Source: JAYOEY01 sp038116945 (GTDB taxonomy: Bacteria; Pseudomonadota; Alphaproteobacteria; MPNO01; UBA2964). From it: a stretch of 64,000 nucleotides of DNA. The stretch spans positions 1-64,000 of the forward strand of contig JAYOEY010000017.1 of the NCBI GenBank assembly GCA_038116945.1, given 5' to 3'. A program made the translations under genes and the position numbers. The notes beneath the pieces are model-generated. The model ran no database searches, was not told the origin of the DNA, and saw only the letters and a list, made by a program, of their open reading frames with translations. Below are positions 34,758-43,813 of the stretch, piece by piece. Every line of letters starts with the position of its first letter. Positions within the stretch are counted from its first letter, which is position 1.

Positions 34758-34933
34758 GCGCCTTTACCCACAATCGTTTGCGGAGTTTGCCGTTAATATA
34801 TAGCACGACAATTGACATTTGATGAGTGATCTTGCGCACCGGCCGGAATCTGCCGTTTCCACAGCAGACGAAATGGACCCCGCGTCGACAATGCGGTAGG
34901 GTTTCCCGATACCGGAGAACAGGAGATATCGGC

Positions 34934-35815
34934 ATGTGCGCGACCGTAACCGGCGTTCTGAATCAGACGGAGTCGTTGCAGATCGAAAAGCTGACGCCCC
35001 ATATCGGCGCGGAAATCAAGGGTATCGATCTCACCCGGGAACTGGATGATGCGACCGTCGCGGCGCTCAATCAGGCATGGCTCGACCATATCGTCCTGAT
35101 CTTTCGTGGCCAGACGCTGAGCCAGGAAGACCAGATCCGCGTCACCAAGTATTTCGGTCCCCATGCGGCCATCGCGCGGCCGCCCAAATATTTTCCGCCC
35201 GGCTATGCGAAAATCCTGCCCAACATCATGCTGATCTCCAACATCCGGGAAAACGGCGAGCCGATCGGCGCGCTGCCGGACGGCGAGATGATGTTCCATC
35301 ACGACATGCTGCACGCCGAAGTGCCCGACAAGGGCACGCTGCTCTATTCGGTCGAAATCCCGAGCACGGGGGGCGAAACGCTGTTCGCCAGCGGCTACGC
35401 GGCCTACGAAACGCTGGCGGACGACATCCGCGAACCGCTCGAAGGCAAATGGGCGTTCCATCACTACAATTACGGGTCCACACAGAAGGGCGACGGGCGC
35501 GGCATCGAGGCGTTTGCGGAATCGCGCCACCCGGTCTTCCGCACGCACGAGGAAACCGGCCGCAAGGCGGTCTATGTCAACCGGCTGATGACCGAGCGGG
35601 TGGAAGACATGGACAGGGACGAGAGCGACAGGCTGCTGGCCGCGCTCTACGACCATATGGAGAAGCCGGAATTCGTCTATGAGCATTCATGGCAGGTCGG
35701 CGACCTGATCCTGTGGGACAATCGCTGTTCCTCGCACGCGAGAAACGATTTCCCGGACGGCGAACGCCGCCTGATGCTGCGCACCACGGTCAAGGGCGAC
35801 ACGCGGCCGTATTGA
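34934..35815 (+). CDS. TauD/TfdA-family Fe(II)/2OG dioxygenase
   Basis: The 293-residue protein has the iron pair in MMFHHDM (about residues 119-122), the distal His and 2OG Arg in WDNRCSSHARNDF...RRLMLRT, and the shared block ISNIRENG-PIGALPDGE. The ATG at 34934 is chosen over 34826 because AGGAGA lies 8 nt upstream and conservation begins soon after (LTPHIGAEIKGIDL). It is the first gene of a rightward series with two VOC proteins, a UbiD decarboxylase and an OCD-like dehydrogenase (gaps 80, 45, 8 and 77 bp), probably one catabolic operon. Confidence 0.91.
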   Translation: MCATVTGVLNQTESLQIEKLTPHIGAEIKGIDLTRELDDATVAALNQAWLDHIVLIFRGQTLSQEDQIRVTKYFGPHAAIARPPKYFPPGYAKILPNIMLISNIRENGEPIGALPDGEMMFHHDMLHAEVPDKGTLLYSVEIPSTGGETLFASGYAAYETLADDIREPLEGKWAFHHYNYGSTQKGDGRGIEAFAESRHPVFRTHEETGRKAVYVNRLMTERVEDMDRDESDRLLAALYDHMEKPEFVYEHSWQVGDLILWDNRCSSHARNDFPDGERRLMLRTTVKGDTRPY

Positions 35816-35895
35816 AGCTTCGGACGGATTGCCTGTTCGCAACGGGCGACCATTTATTTAAGATCGAAAGACTGAATTCCAAGCAGGAGAATTTC

Positions 35896-36861
35896 ATGCC
35901 TTATGTCGGCATCGATGCGGTGACGTACGGAACCAGCGACGTAAAGAAGGGCGCGAAAGCGTTCGAGGATTTCGGCCTCAAGAAAATAAAGAGCGGCGTA
36001 AACGAAGCGATCCTGGAAACCCAGGACGGCTCGCGCGTGATCATCCGCAGGACGGGCGACAAATCGCTGCCCAGGGCGATTCAGCGCGGCTCCACGGTGC
36101 GCGAAATTACCTGGGGCGTCAGCTCGACGGCCGATCTGGCCCGGCTCAAAAAGGAGCTGTCGAAAGATCGCGCGGTCACCGAGGACAGGGACGGCACGAT
36201 CCATTCGACCGACAATAACGGTCTCGGCATCGCCTTCCGCAAGAGCCGCCGCCGCAAGGTCAAGCCGCGTTCCGCGACGCCCATCAATTCTCCCGAAGCC
36301 ATCGTGCGGTTCGATGACCGGGCGACCTATTACGACAAGGCCAGCCCGCTGACGCTCGGCCATGCGGTGTTCACCGTGCCGTCCTACAAGGAAACCCAGG
36401 ATTTCTACGTCGACAGGCTCGGCTTCTTCGTCACCGACTACTACAAGGGCCGCGGCGTGTTCCTGCGCTGCAAGACGCCGGGCGGGCATCACAACCTGTT
36501 CTTCCTCGAAGACGAGGCCGGCAAGACGGCGATCAATCACGTTGCGTTCGGTGTCGCCAACACGCACGAGCTGTTTGCCGGCGGCATTCATTTTACGTCG
36601 CAGGGGTGGAAAACGGCCGTCGGGCCCGGGCGCCACATCGTGTCGTCCTGCTATTTCTGGTATTTCCAGAACCCGTGCGGCGGCAATATTGAATATTTCG
36701 TCGATGAGGATTTCTGCACCGAGAACTGGAAGCCGAAACACTGGAACCCGGCTCCCGACATGTTCGCCGAATGGGCGCTCGGCGACGGCCTCAGGAAATT
36801 CGCCGGACAGCCGCCGACCCGTACGAAACAGGACATGAAGAAAAAGCAGAAGGCGAAATAG
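35896..36861 (+). CDS. two-domain VOC-family protein (extradiol dioxygenase-like), copy A
   Basis: The 321-residue protein has two VOC modules. The second holds the metal ligands and matches type I extradiol dioxygenases: H in LGHAVFTV (about residue 157), a second H in INHVAFGV (about 216) and Glu in NIEYFVDED (about 268). The first module (DAVTYGTSDVKKGAKAF) lacks ligands, as is usual. The protein ends with a lysine-rich tail (KKKQKAK). It is a paralog of the next gene: both share DGTIHS/T and the C-terminal SSCYFWYF-NPCGG block. The start at 35896 follows GCAGGAGAA. Ring cleavage of a catechol-type compound is likely but unproven. Confidence 0.9.
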   Translation: MPYVGIDAVTYGTSDVKKGAKAFEDFGLKKIKSGVNEAILETQDGSRVIIRRTGDKSLPRAIQRGSTVREITWGVSSTADLARLKKELSKDRAVTEDRDGTIHSTDNNGLGIAFRKSRRRKVKPRSATPINSPEAIVRFDDRATYYDKASPLTLGHAVFTVPSYKETQDFYVDRLGFFVTDYYKGRGVFLRCKTPGGHHNLFFLEDEAGKTAINHVAFGVANTHELFAGGIHFTSQGWKTAVGPGRHIVSSCYFWYFQNPCGGNIEYFVDEDFCTENWKPKHWNPAPDMFAEWALGDGLRKFAGQPPTRTKQDMKKKQKAK

Positions 36862-36906
36862 CGACGGTTTGAAGAGTTGCCGGCGCGGCGACAGAGGGAG
36901 ATCAGG

Positions 36907-37830
36907 ATGTCGATCACGGGACTGGACAAGGTCGTTTACGGCGTTGACGACATTGAGAAGGCGAAGGGATTCTGGACCGATTTCGGTCTCACGCCGGTCG
37001 ATGGCGGCGATGCGACGCGGCTTGTGACGGTCGAGGGGGCCGAGGTCGAGATCCGTTCCGACGGCGACGCTTCGCTTCCCGCCGGCCTGGCCGAAGGCAA
37101 CACCGCGCGCGAATTCATCTGGGGCGCGGAAAGCCAGGAGGATATCGACGCCATCCGGGCAGAGCTGTCGAAAGACCGCGACGTTACCGTCGACGACGAC
37201 GGGACGATCCATACGCTTGATGCGCTCGGCTACGGCGTCGGGTTCCGCGTGACGCGCCGCAGGGAGGTGCCTGTCGCGCCGACCGCCTACAACGCGCCGG
37301 GCCAGCCCGCACGCGTCAATGAACGCGGCAGGATCTACGAGAAGGCGGAACCGCACCGCATGTCGCATATCGTCCTGCTGGCGCCCGATCTCGACAAACA
37401 GCTTTCATTCTATGTCGACCGGCTGGGGTTCAAGGTGACCGACTGCTATCCGGGGCGTGGCTATTTCCTGCGCTGCGGCGGGTCCAACGAGCACCACAAT
37501 CTGTTCCTGCTGCATGGCGGCGACAATATCGGTTTTCACCATATCGCGTTCGAGCTGGAGAACATCCACGAGGTCTTCGGCGGCGGGCTGCACATGACCG
37601 ACAAGGGGTGGCAGACCCATCTCGGTCCGGGCCGTCACCCGCTGTCGTCGTGCTATTTCTGGTATTTCAAGAATCCCTGCGGCGGCGCCGCCGAATACGA
37701 TTCCGATTCCGACTACATCACAGACGGGTGGGAACCCGCGGAATGGCCGTCGACGCCCGAAAGCTTCGCCGAATGGGCATATGCCGAGGGCGCGGCACGC
37801 TATAGCGGCATCCAGACCGGCAAGGCCTGA
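36907..37830 (+). CDS. two-domain VOC-family protein (extradiol dioxygenase-like), copy B
   Basis: The 307-residue paralog of the preceding protein has the same two-module layout. Metal ligands of the second module are His in MSHIVLLA (about residue 156), His in FHHIAFEL and Glu in AAEYDSDSD. It shares with copy A the segments SYFWYF-like SCYFWYFKNPCGG, AEWAYAEG/AEWALGDG and the 5' half motif KLxKDRxVT-DxDGTIHTLD. The gene starts at an ATG after GAGGGAG and ends 8 bp before the UbiD gene. Tandem duplication is evident. Two diverged copies could form a heteromer or handle different ring substrates. Confidence 0.9.
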   Translation: MSITGLDKVVYGVDDIEKAKGFWTDFGLTPVDGGDATRLVTVEGAEVEIRSDGDASLPAGLAEGNTAREFIWGAESQEDIDAIRAELSKDRDVTVDDDGTIHTLDALGYGVGFRVTRRREVPVAPTAYNAPGQPARVNERGRIYEKAEPHRMSHIVLLAPDLDKQLSFYVDRLGFKVTDCYPGRGYFLRCGGSNEHHNLFLLHGGDNIGFHHIAFELENIHEVFGGGLHMTDKGWQTHLGPGRHPLSSCYFWYFKNPCGGAAEYDSDSDYITDGWEPAEWPSTPESFAEWAYAEGAARYSGIQTGKA

Positions 37831-37838
37831 TTCCGTAA

Positions 37839-39386
37839 ATGCCGCCGGGAGACGCCGCCCCCGATTGCGAAGGATTTCGACTGCGGCGGTTCGTCGATGT
37901 GCTCATCGCCGCCGGCGAGATCGAAATCGTCGAGGAACCGGTTCCGCTCACGGCTGTCGCCCGTCGTCTGGACGGCAACGAAAAGGCCGTGCTGTTTCGC
38001 CGGGCGGGCCCGGAACAGGCGGAGATTGTCGGCAATATTCTCGGCAGCGCGTCGCGCATCGGGCTTGCTTTCGGCGTGCCCCGCGCCGATGTGCCGGAAG
38101 AAATCAACCGTCGTGTCCGCACGAAGCAGCCGGTCGTCGAGGTCGCGCCGGAAGACGCGCCGGTACGCGACATCGTTCTGACCGGCGACGCGGCGGACCT
38201 GACGGAACTGCCCATCCACCTGCAGCATGAGATGGATGGCGGGCCGTATATTTCCGCCAGCATCGATTATGCCCGCGATCCCGGGACCGGGCTGATGAAC
38301 GCCGGCATCCGCCGCATGATGCTGCGCGGGCCGAAGGAGGCCGGCGTCGACATGACCGCGCCCAGCGATCTGCAGGCGATCTTCCGGTCCGTCCAGGCGC
38401 GTGGTGGGAAGCTGCCCGTCAGCTATGTCGTGGGGTCGCACCCGATCGATCACCTGTCCGCCTCGCTTCGCCTGCCGGGAGATGAGCTCGAATTGCTGGC
38501 GGCGCTGCGCGGCGCGCCTTTGCCGGTGGTCCGCGGCGCGACCAACGACATTCCCGTGCCGGCGGACGCCGAAATGGTGCTGGAAGGCTATTTCGACGCG
38601 AACGGCTGGTCGGAGGAGGAGGGCCCGTTCGGCGAATTCCTCGGTTATTACGGGGTGATGAAGCGGAATCCGGTGTTCCATCTGACCGCGATCTGCAAAC
38701 GGCGCGATGCGCTGTTCCAGACGGTGACGATTTCGGGCAGCGCCATCGTCAACACCGAGACCGCCAATATCGGCACGGTGCTGACCGAAGTCGGGGCGTG
38801 GGAAGCGATCCGAACCGCGGTGCGCGAACCGGTCGCGATCCATGCGACGCCGTCTTCCGGCGGGCTGTTCAACGTGCGCGCCTCCATTCGCCAGCGCGTG
38901 CCGGGCGAGGCGCGCAACGCGATCAGCGCGTTGCTTGGCTCGCTGTCCGACATCAAGCACGTGTTTCTGGTCGATGACGATATCGACGTAACCTCCGATG
39001 CCCAGTTCGACTGGGCGCTGGCGACCCGGTTCCAGGCAGACCGCGACCTGATCGTGCAGCCGGGCTTTCGCGCCATCCCGCTCGACCCGTCGCTGCAGGG
39101 TTCGCGCACCGGAGCCAAGGCGGGATTCGACCTGACCCTGCCGTTCGGCCTGCGCGACCGGATCGACATGACGGTGTCCGTCCCGCCGTCCTTCGACGGT
39201 TCGGCCGCGCGGTTTCAGACGGTCGCGGATGCGCTGGCCGACGGCAGAAAATCCTTCGGCGAGCTGGTTGCGGCGCTGGGGTCCGACGACGGGCGCGAGA
39301 TCGTCCGGGCGCTCGACGCGATCCGGAAGGAGCTGGGGCTGAACCGGGATTCCGACGGGCGCTACGGGATCGGACTGATCCCGTAA
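37839..39386 (+). CDS. UbiD-family prenylated-FMN (de)carboxylase (copy 2)
   Basis: The 515-residue protein has the UbiD core with EEGPFGEFLGYYG (about residues 254-266) holding the catalytic Glu residues. The N-terminal domain (LRRFVDVLIAAGEIEIVEEP) and the RIGLAFGVPRADV segment are typical of the family. It is only distantly similar to the UbiD at 32463. The gene begins 8 bp after the VOC copy B stop and is probably translated with it; no strong ribosome site is visible before the ATG. It should decarboxylate an aromatic or unsaturated acid produced or consumed by the adjacent dioxygenases. Confidence 0.92.
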   Translation: MPPGDAAPDCEGFRLRRFVDVLIAAGEIEIVEEPVPLTAVARRLDGNEKAVLFRRAGPEQAEIVGNILGSASRIGLAFGVPRADVPEEINRRVRTKQPVVEVAPEDAPVRDIVLTGDAADLTELPIHLQHEMDGGPYISASIDYARDPGTGLMNAGIRRMMLRGPKEAGVDMTAPSDLQAIFRSVQARGGKLPVSYVVGSHPIDHLSASLRLPGDELELLAALRGAPLPVVRGATNDIPVPADAEMVLEGYFDANGWSEEEGPFGEFLGYYGVMKRNPVFHLTAICKRRDALFQTVTISGSAIVNTETANIGTVLTEVGAWEAIRTAVREPVAIHATPSSGGLFNVRASIRQRVPGEARNAISALLGSLSDIKHVFLVDDDIDVTSDAQFDWALATRFQADRDLIVQPGFRAIPLDPSLQGSRTGAKAGFDLTLPFGLRDRIDMTVSVPPSFDGSAARFQTVADALADGRKSFGELVAALGSDDGREIVRALDAIRKELGLNRDSDGRYGIGLIP

Positions 39387-39463
39387 GGCAGGGACCGGCC
39401 GAGGGTTCCCCGGCTCGCGTGCCCCGTATACTCTTCCCGCAAGCGGAAAACGGGGAGAAAACC

Positions 39464-40540
39464 ATGCTGATCCTGACCAACGAGGACGTCGAACAGATCC
39501 TGCACATGCCTGACTGCGTCGCGGCGCTGGAGGAGGCCTATCGCGATTTCGGCAATCAGGATGCGGCGGAAAGCCCGCGCCAGGACGTGCTGGTCGACAA
39601 CCGGCGCCCGGAGGCGGTGCATGCCTTCAAGACCATGTCGGGAAGCTGGCCGCGCGCCGGGGTAACCGCGCTCCGGCTCAACTCCGATATCGTGTCCTGG
39701 CCCGAGGTCAACGGAACGCCGCGGCGCGTCAAGCTGCCGGTGTCGGAAGGCGACCGCTATAACGGCATGGTGTTGCTGTTTTCGACCGATACCGGACAGC
39801 TTCTCTGCACGTTCAACGACGGCTACACACAGAAGACACGGGTCGGCGGATCCAGCGGCGTCGCCGCCAAGTACCTGTCGCGCGAGGACAGCAGCGTGAT
39901 GGGTATGCTGGGTTCCGGCTGGCAGGCCGGCGCGCAGGTAGAGGCGATGTGCGCGGTGCGCGATATAAAGCTGCTCAAGGTCTACAGCCCGACCGGGCAG
40001 AACCGGAACCTGCTGGCGCAAACCTATGCCGAGAAGCTGGGGATTGAGGCCATCGCCGTCGCGACGCCCGAAGAGGCGGCCAGGGACGCCGACATTCTGG
40101 TTTCCGCCACCAACTCGATGACGCCGACGATTTCGCAGCATCTGATCGAACCCGGCATGCATGTGACCAGCGTACGCGGCAGCGAAATTCCGCTCGACGT
40201 GCTGCAGGGGCTCGACCGTCTGGTGGTCAACACCTCGACCCCGGTCAGCGCCTTTGCGGCGCGCGGCATGCCGTCGGAGGTGCCGGAATTCATCAATGGC
40301 GATTATGCCCGGCCGGACATGGATGTGATCGATTTTTCGAAGGTGCCGGAGCTCAAGGACGTGGTTGCCGGCAAGGCGCCCGGCCGCCAGTCCGCCGACG
40401 AGGTTACAGGTTTTCATAACTACAAGGGGCTCGGCCTCCAGTTCGCCGCGATGGGCAGCATCATCTACCGCGAAGCGGTGGAGCGCGGCATGGGATTCAA
40501 GGTGGAAGACCGCTACTTCACCCAGGACGTCCACCCGTAA
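39464..40540 (+). CDS. ornithine cyclodeaminase/mu-crystallin-family dehydrogenase (copy 1)
   Basis: The 358-residue protein has the OCD/mu-crystallin fold: an N-terminal dimerisation domain, then a Rossmann domain with the motif GMLGSGWQAGAQVEA (about residues 147-161) and the following KVYSPTGQNR. Members reduce imines or oxidise amino acids with NAD(P), including ornithine cyclodeaminase, ketimine reductase and alanine dehydrogenase types. Start 39464 follows GGGGAGAAAA. It is the last gene of the TauD-VOC-VOC-UbiD run. A second family member at 53289 is likewise beside TauD-type genes, so the pairing is unlikely to be chance. The exact substrate is unknown. Confidence 0.9.
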   Translation: MLILTNEDVEQILHMPDCVAALEEAYRDFGNQDAAESPRQDVLVDNRRPEAVHAFKTMSGSWPRAGVTALRLNSDIVSWPEVNGTPRRVKLPVSEGDRYNGMVLLFSTDTGQLLCTFNDGYTQKTRVGGSSGVAAKYLSREDSSVMGMLGSGWQAGAQVEAMCAVRDIKLLKVYSPTGQNRNLLAQTYAEKLGIEAIAVATPEEAARDADILVSATNSMTPTISQHLIEPGMHVTSVRGSEIPLDVLQGLDRLVVNTSTPVSAFAARGMPSEVPEFINGDYARPDMDVIDFSKVPELKDVVAGKAPGRQSADEVTGFHNYKGLGLQFAAMGSIIYREAVERGMGFKVEDRYFTQDVHP

Positions 40541-40605
40541 GAGCCCCCGCTCTCCCTCGCCCGGTTCTGGAGAAGTACAGGGCAAGGGGCCGGGGGCGGA
40601 GATGC

Positions 40606-40648
40606 GTTCTTCGAGACAGACCCGCTGCAGGGGTCTCCTCAGGACGAG
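40606..40648. repeat. palindromic intergenic repeat, dispersed-element type
   Basis: The segment contains AGACCC and GGGTCT arms around GCTGCAG, flanked by TTCTTCGAGAC on one side and TCCTCAGGACGAG on the other. The outer words resemble an abundant family of short palindromic repeats in alphaproteobacterial genomes. It lies between convergent genes, where it could also act as a terminator. Only this one copy was noticed in the window. Confidence 0.5.
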
Positions 40649-40652
40649 GGCG

Positions 40653-41450
40653 CTATAACTTCCCTATGCCCTTCACGATCAGGCCGGTTGCCCCGGCCAG
40701 CAGCAGGACCTGCAGGCCGATATAGAAGCCGCGCGGGGTGGACCGGTCGAACGCGCCGGTGCCGAGCCACGTCCCGAGGAAGACGACCGGCCCGAGCAGC
40801 AGCCCTTCGGTAATGACTGTCGGCGTAATCATGCCGGCCCAGGCCAGACCGGCGAACCGGACGACCATGGTCATTGCGGAAAGCAGCACATTGGTCGCGC
40901 GGAGCGCCGTGGGCGTGCTGCAGGCGTGCTTGATGTACACCACGAGGAAGTAGAACGCCCCCGCGCCGCTGACCCCGCCCAGCGCGCCGCCGATGAGGGA
41001 AAACCCGGACGTCATCTGCCACGAGCGCAGGTCCACATGACGGGTCATGCGCTCGACCAGCTTCAGCGTGTCGATGATCACCACGGCGGCGACCAGGAAG
41101 CCCAGGGTGACCACCAGCTTTTCCTGAGACAGGACGGTAAAGATCCACGTGCCGAACGCGGTGCCGATCGCGATGCCGATGAACAGCACGCGCACCACCG
41201 GCCAGTCCGCGCCGCGCAACCCCTGCGGTATCAGGTGCGCCTGCGCGACAAAGGTGGTCATCAGCGCAAGCAGCACTGCATGGTGCGGCCCGATCAGGAA
41301 CGTCGAAAGGATGACCACCGGCAGGTTCGAGCCGAACCCGAACGCGCCCCGGATAAACGCGCCGAACAGATGGATGCAGGCGACGCCGGCGACGATCCAC
41401 CATTCCATTCCGGCATAGGGGGCGATGCCGCCGCTCAGCCATTCAGTCAT
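40653..41450 (-). CDS. TauE/SafE-family sulfite/sulfonate exporter-like permease
   Basis: The 265-residue polytopic protein has about eight membrane segments and the family repeat (GAFIRGAFGFGSNLPVV near residue 33 and ALGGVSGAGAFYFLVVY near 156). TauE/SafE proteins export sulfite, sulfoacetate or related anions, which are by-products of sulfonate breakdown. This matches the TauD-type and sulfopyruvate-decarboxylase-like genes in the window, but the family is wide. It lies 17 bp downstream of the RdhA-like Fe-S protein gene in the same direction, suggesting joint expression. Confidence 0.9.
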   Translation of the reverse strand: MTEWLSGGIAPYAGMEWWIVAGVACIHLFGAFIRGAFGFGSNLPVVILSTFLIGPHHAVLLALMTTFVAQAHLIPQGLRGADWPVVRVLFIGIAIGTAFGTWIFTVLSQEKLVVTLGFLVAAVVIIDTLKLVERMTRHVDLRSWQMTSGFSLIGGALGGVSGAGAFYFLVVYIKHACSTPTALRATNVLLSAMTMVVRFAGLAWAGMITPTVITEGLLLGPVVFLGTWLGTGAFDRSTPRGFYIGLQVLLLAGATGLIVKGIGKL

Positions 41451-41467
41451 CTGATCTGGAGATAACT

Positions 41468-42436
41468 CTACTCCGCGAGGGCCTTCGCCACTTCAGGCGG
41501 CGGGTTTTCGGGCCACCAGGCGGGGGTACGGTATCCGACCTTTTTGCGGACCCCCATATATTGCTTGTAGAGATCCTTTTTCCTCGGGTCGCCGTTCGCC
41601 TTGTGCACGTAGGGACACACGTCGACGCAAATATGGCAGTACTGCTCGCGCAGGCGCGAGACCGTGTAGCATTTTTCGACATCGGTGACCCAGCGCCGGA
41701 CGCCTTCCGTGATCTCGTATTCGTCGGGGGCGGGGATCGCGTCGGCCGGGCAGTTCCGGGTGCAGATATTGCATTTCGAGCACACATCCTGGACGCCGAA
41801 GATCAGCGGTTCGTCGATGGCGAGCGGCATCGAGGTGGTGACGAAGCCGGGGCGGAAGCTCGCGCCCCATTCCGGGTTGATCAGGCTGCCATGCTTGCCG
41901 AGTTCTCCGAATCCGGCCTGGTAGAGCGCCGGCAGCGCCATGATGTCGTCGCCGCCATTGTGATGCGCGGTCGCGTCCCAGCCGAGCGAGCGTACATGCA
42001 TCGCCAGCTCGGTCGATATTTCCGCGCAGCGAACATAGGTGCTGGTGGATTCGGTCTCGACGACGCGCGGTCCGCCGAGCGCGGCTTCGTAATTCTCGCC
42101 CACGACCAGGCAGAAAATGAACTCGTGATCGATCTCGACCCCTTCCGCCACCATGATCGGGGTTAGGCGCGCCACGCCCACCACGCTGGCGCCGAGATCC
42201 AGCGCGCGCTGCTTCAGATCGTCCGCCATCGCCTGCGGGTCGGCGATCTCGGTGCGTTGCGGATTGACCGGGCCATTCCGCACCTTGCCGAGTTCCTTCC
42301 AGCGCTCCATCCGCGCCCGGGTCTCGGGCGGCCGGTGCTTCCAGAGCGGCGGCTCGTCGAGCCCGGCCTCCTTCAGCAGCCGGCCCAGTATGGGCTCATC
42401 CGGTCCCTGCACCCGAACCGGCGCTATGCCTTTCAT
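41468..42436 (-). CDS. RdhA/QueG-like protein with two [4Fe-4S] clusters (copy 1, short)
   Basis: The 322-residue protein ends in a bacterial-type ferredoxin module: CSKCNICTRNCP (about residues 222-233), then a second group with CYTVS and CHICVDVCP (about 256-276). The preceding region (STELAMHVRSLGWDATAHHN; GFGELGKHGSLINPEWG) is the cobalamin-binding-type fold shared by reductive dehalogenases and epoxyqueuosine reductase. There is no Tat signal peptide and no membrane-anchor gene, as in the aerobic, cytoplasmic RdhA group. It lacks the C-terminal extension of true RdhA. A different reductase role is therefore possible. It sits upstream of the TauE-like exporter. Confidence 0.8.
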   Translation of the reverse strand: MKGIAPVRVQGPDEPILGRLLKEAGLDEPPLWKHRPPETRARMERWKELGKVRNGPVNPQRTEIADPQAMADDLKQRALDLGASVVGVARLTPIMVAEGVEIDHEFIFCLVVGENYEAALGGPRVVETESTSTYVRCAEISTELAMHVRSLGWDATAHHNGGDDIMALPALYQAGFGELGKHGSLINPEWGASFRPGFVTTSMPLAIDEPLIFGVQDVCSKCNICTRNCPADAIPAPDEYEITEGVRRWVTDVEKCYTVSRLREQYCHICVDVCPYVHKANGDPRKKDLYKQYMGVRKKVGYRTPAWWPENPPPEVAKALAE

Positions 42437-42578
42437 GGCGGACTCCCTTTCAGTCTGCGATCATGATAGCGGTCCGGCGGTAAAAGGGAAAAGGGACGTC
42501 GCCGGCGCCCTCGCGGTTCCGCTGTTCCGGGTTTTCGATCCTGTGTAGAGTCGCGGAAACCGGAACGGGACGTCGAAC

Positions 42579-43736
42579 ATGCCTTCTGAAAGCATCATCG
42601 TTCTTGTCGGAACGACCAAGGGCGCCTTTATGGTCTCCGGCGGCGCCGACCGCAGCGGCTGGCGCGTCAGCGGTCCGTTCTGCGACGGCTGGCCGATCAA
42701 TCATTTTATCGGGGATCCCGAAACGGGAAGGCTGTGGGCGGCCGGCGGCGGCGAATGGCAGGGCGCGGGGGTGTGGCACTCCACCGACCGCGGCGAGACG
42801 TGGGACGTCTCACGTCTGACGCGGGGAACGATGGATGACTGGGCGGAAAACGATCCGGGCTTTGCCGACATGTTCGGCTGGCTCGGCAAGCCCACGCCGT
42901 TCGGCGATGCGTTTTCGCAGATCTGGAGCCTGTGTCATGCCCACGGCACGCTTTATGCCGGCACCAAGCCGGCGGGATTGCTGGCGAGCCGGGACGGGGG
43001 CACAAGCTGGGAGAAGATCGACAGCCTGACCGATCATCCGTCGGCGGAGAGCTGGAACCCCGGGGCGGCGGGCCTTGTGCTGCATACCATCGTGCCGCAC
43101 CCGACCGATCCCGACAGGCTCTGGGTAGGCATCTCGGCGGCTGGCGTGTTCGCGACCGAGGATGGCGGGCAAAGCTGGGAGCGCCGCAACCGCCTGTCGA
43201 ACGTCGAGGCCTGCGTCGATCATCCGCATCCGGCCGCGCCCCGCGACGGCGAGACCGGCCATTGCGTTCACAACATGATGCGGGCGCCGGGCGAAGGCGA
43301 CCTGCTGTATCAGCAGAACCATCATGGCGTCTGGCGGTCCGCCGATGGCGGGCGCAGCTGGGACGATATCACCGCCGGGCTGCCCTCGATCTTCGGCTTT
43401 CCGATCCGGGTTCATCCCCGCGACCCCGAAACCATCTGGACGCTGCCGATGAACGGCGACATGCAGAGGTTTCCGCCCGACGCGGCGGCGGCGGTGTGGC
43501 GGTCGCGCGACGGCGGCGAAAGCTGGCAGGCGATGCGCGACGGGCTGCCGCAGGAGGGCTGCTTCTTCACGGTTCTCCGCCAGGCCATGGCGGGCGACGG
43601 GCGCGACCCGGCAGGCGTCTATTTCGGCACCAACAGCGGCTCGGTGTTCGCCAGCCTCAATGAAGGCGAACGCTGGGAGGAAATCGCGCGGCATCTTCCG
43701 ACCATCCTGTCTGTCGAGGTTCTCGACCGTTTCTGA
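42579..43736 (+). CDS. BNR/Asp-box repeat (sortilin/sialidase-like beta-propeller) protein
   Basis: The 385-residue protein has six recognisable Asp-box repeats: STDRGETW, SRDGGTSW, TEDGGQSW, SADGGRSW, SRDGGESW and a degenerate LNEGERW. This predicts a beta-propeller. There is no signal peptide, which is unusual for a family commonly secreted, so a cytoplasmic binding or enzymatic role (for example a lactonase-like propeller) is possible. It is divergent from the RdhA-like gene and 77 bp upstream of the alcohol dehydrogenase gene. I cannot assign a substrate. Confidence 0.85.
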   Translation: MPSESIIVLVGTTKGAFMVSGGADRSGWRVSGPFCDGWPINHFIGDPETGRLWAAGGGEWQGAGVWHSTDRGETWDVSRLTRGTMDDWAENDPGFADMFGWLGKPTPFGDAFSQIWSLCHAHGTLYAGTKPAGLLASRDGGTSWEKIDSLTDHPSAESWNPGAAGLVLHTIVPHPTDPDRLWVGISAAGVFATEDGGQSWERRNRLSNVEACVDHPHPAAPRDGETGHCVHNMMRAPGEGDLLYQQNHHGVWRSADGGRSWDDITAGLPSIFGFPIRVHPRDPETIWTLPMNGDMQRFPPDAAAAVWRSRDGGESWQAMRDGLPQEGCFFTVLRQAMAGDGRDPAGVYFGTNSGSVFASLNEGERWEEIARHLPTILSVEVLDRF

Positions 43737-43813
43737 TCGCCGCGCCGGGTAGTGCTCGCCGCAACGGTTGAATAGACTTGCGGCAACCGCATCGCACAGG
43801 GAGTCAGAAAGCC

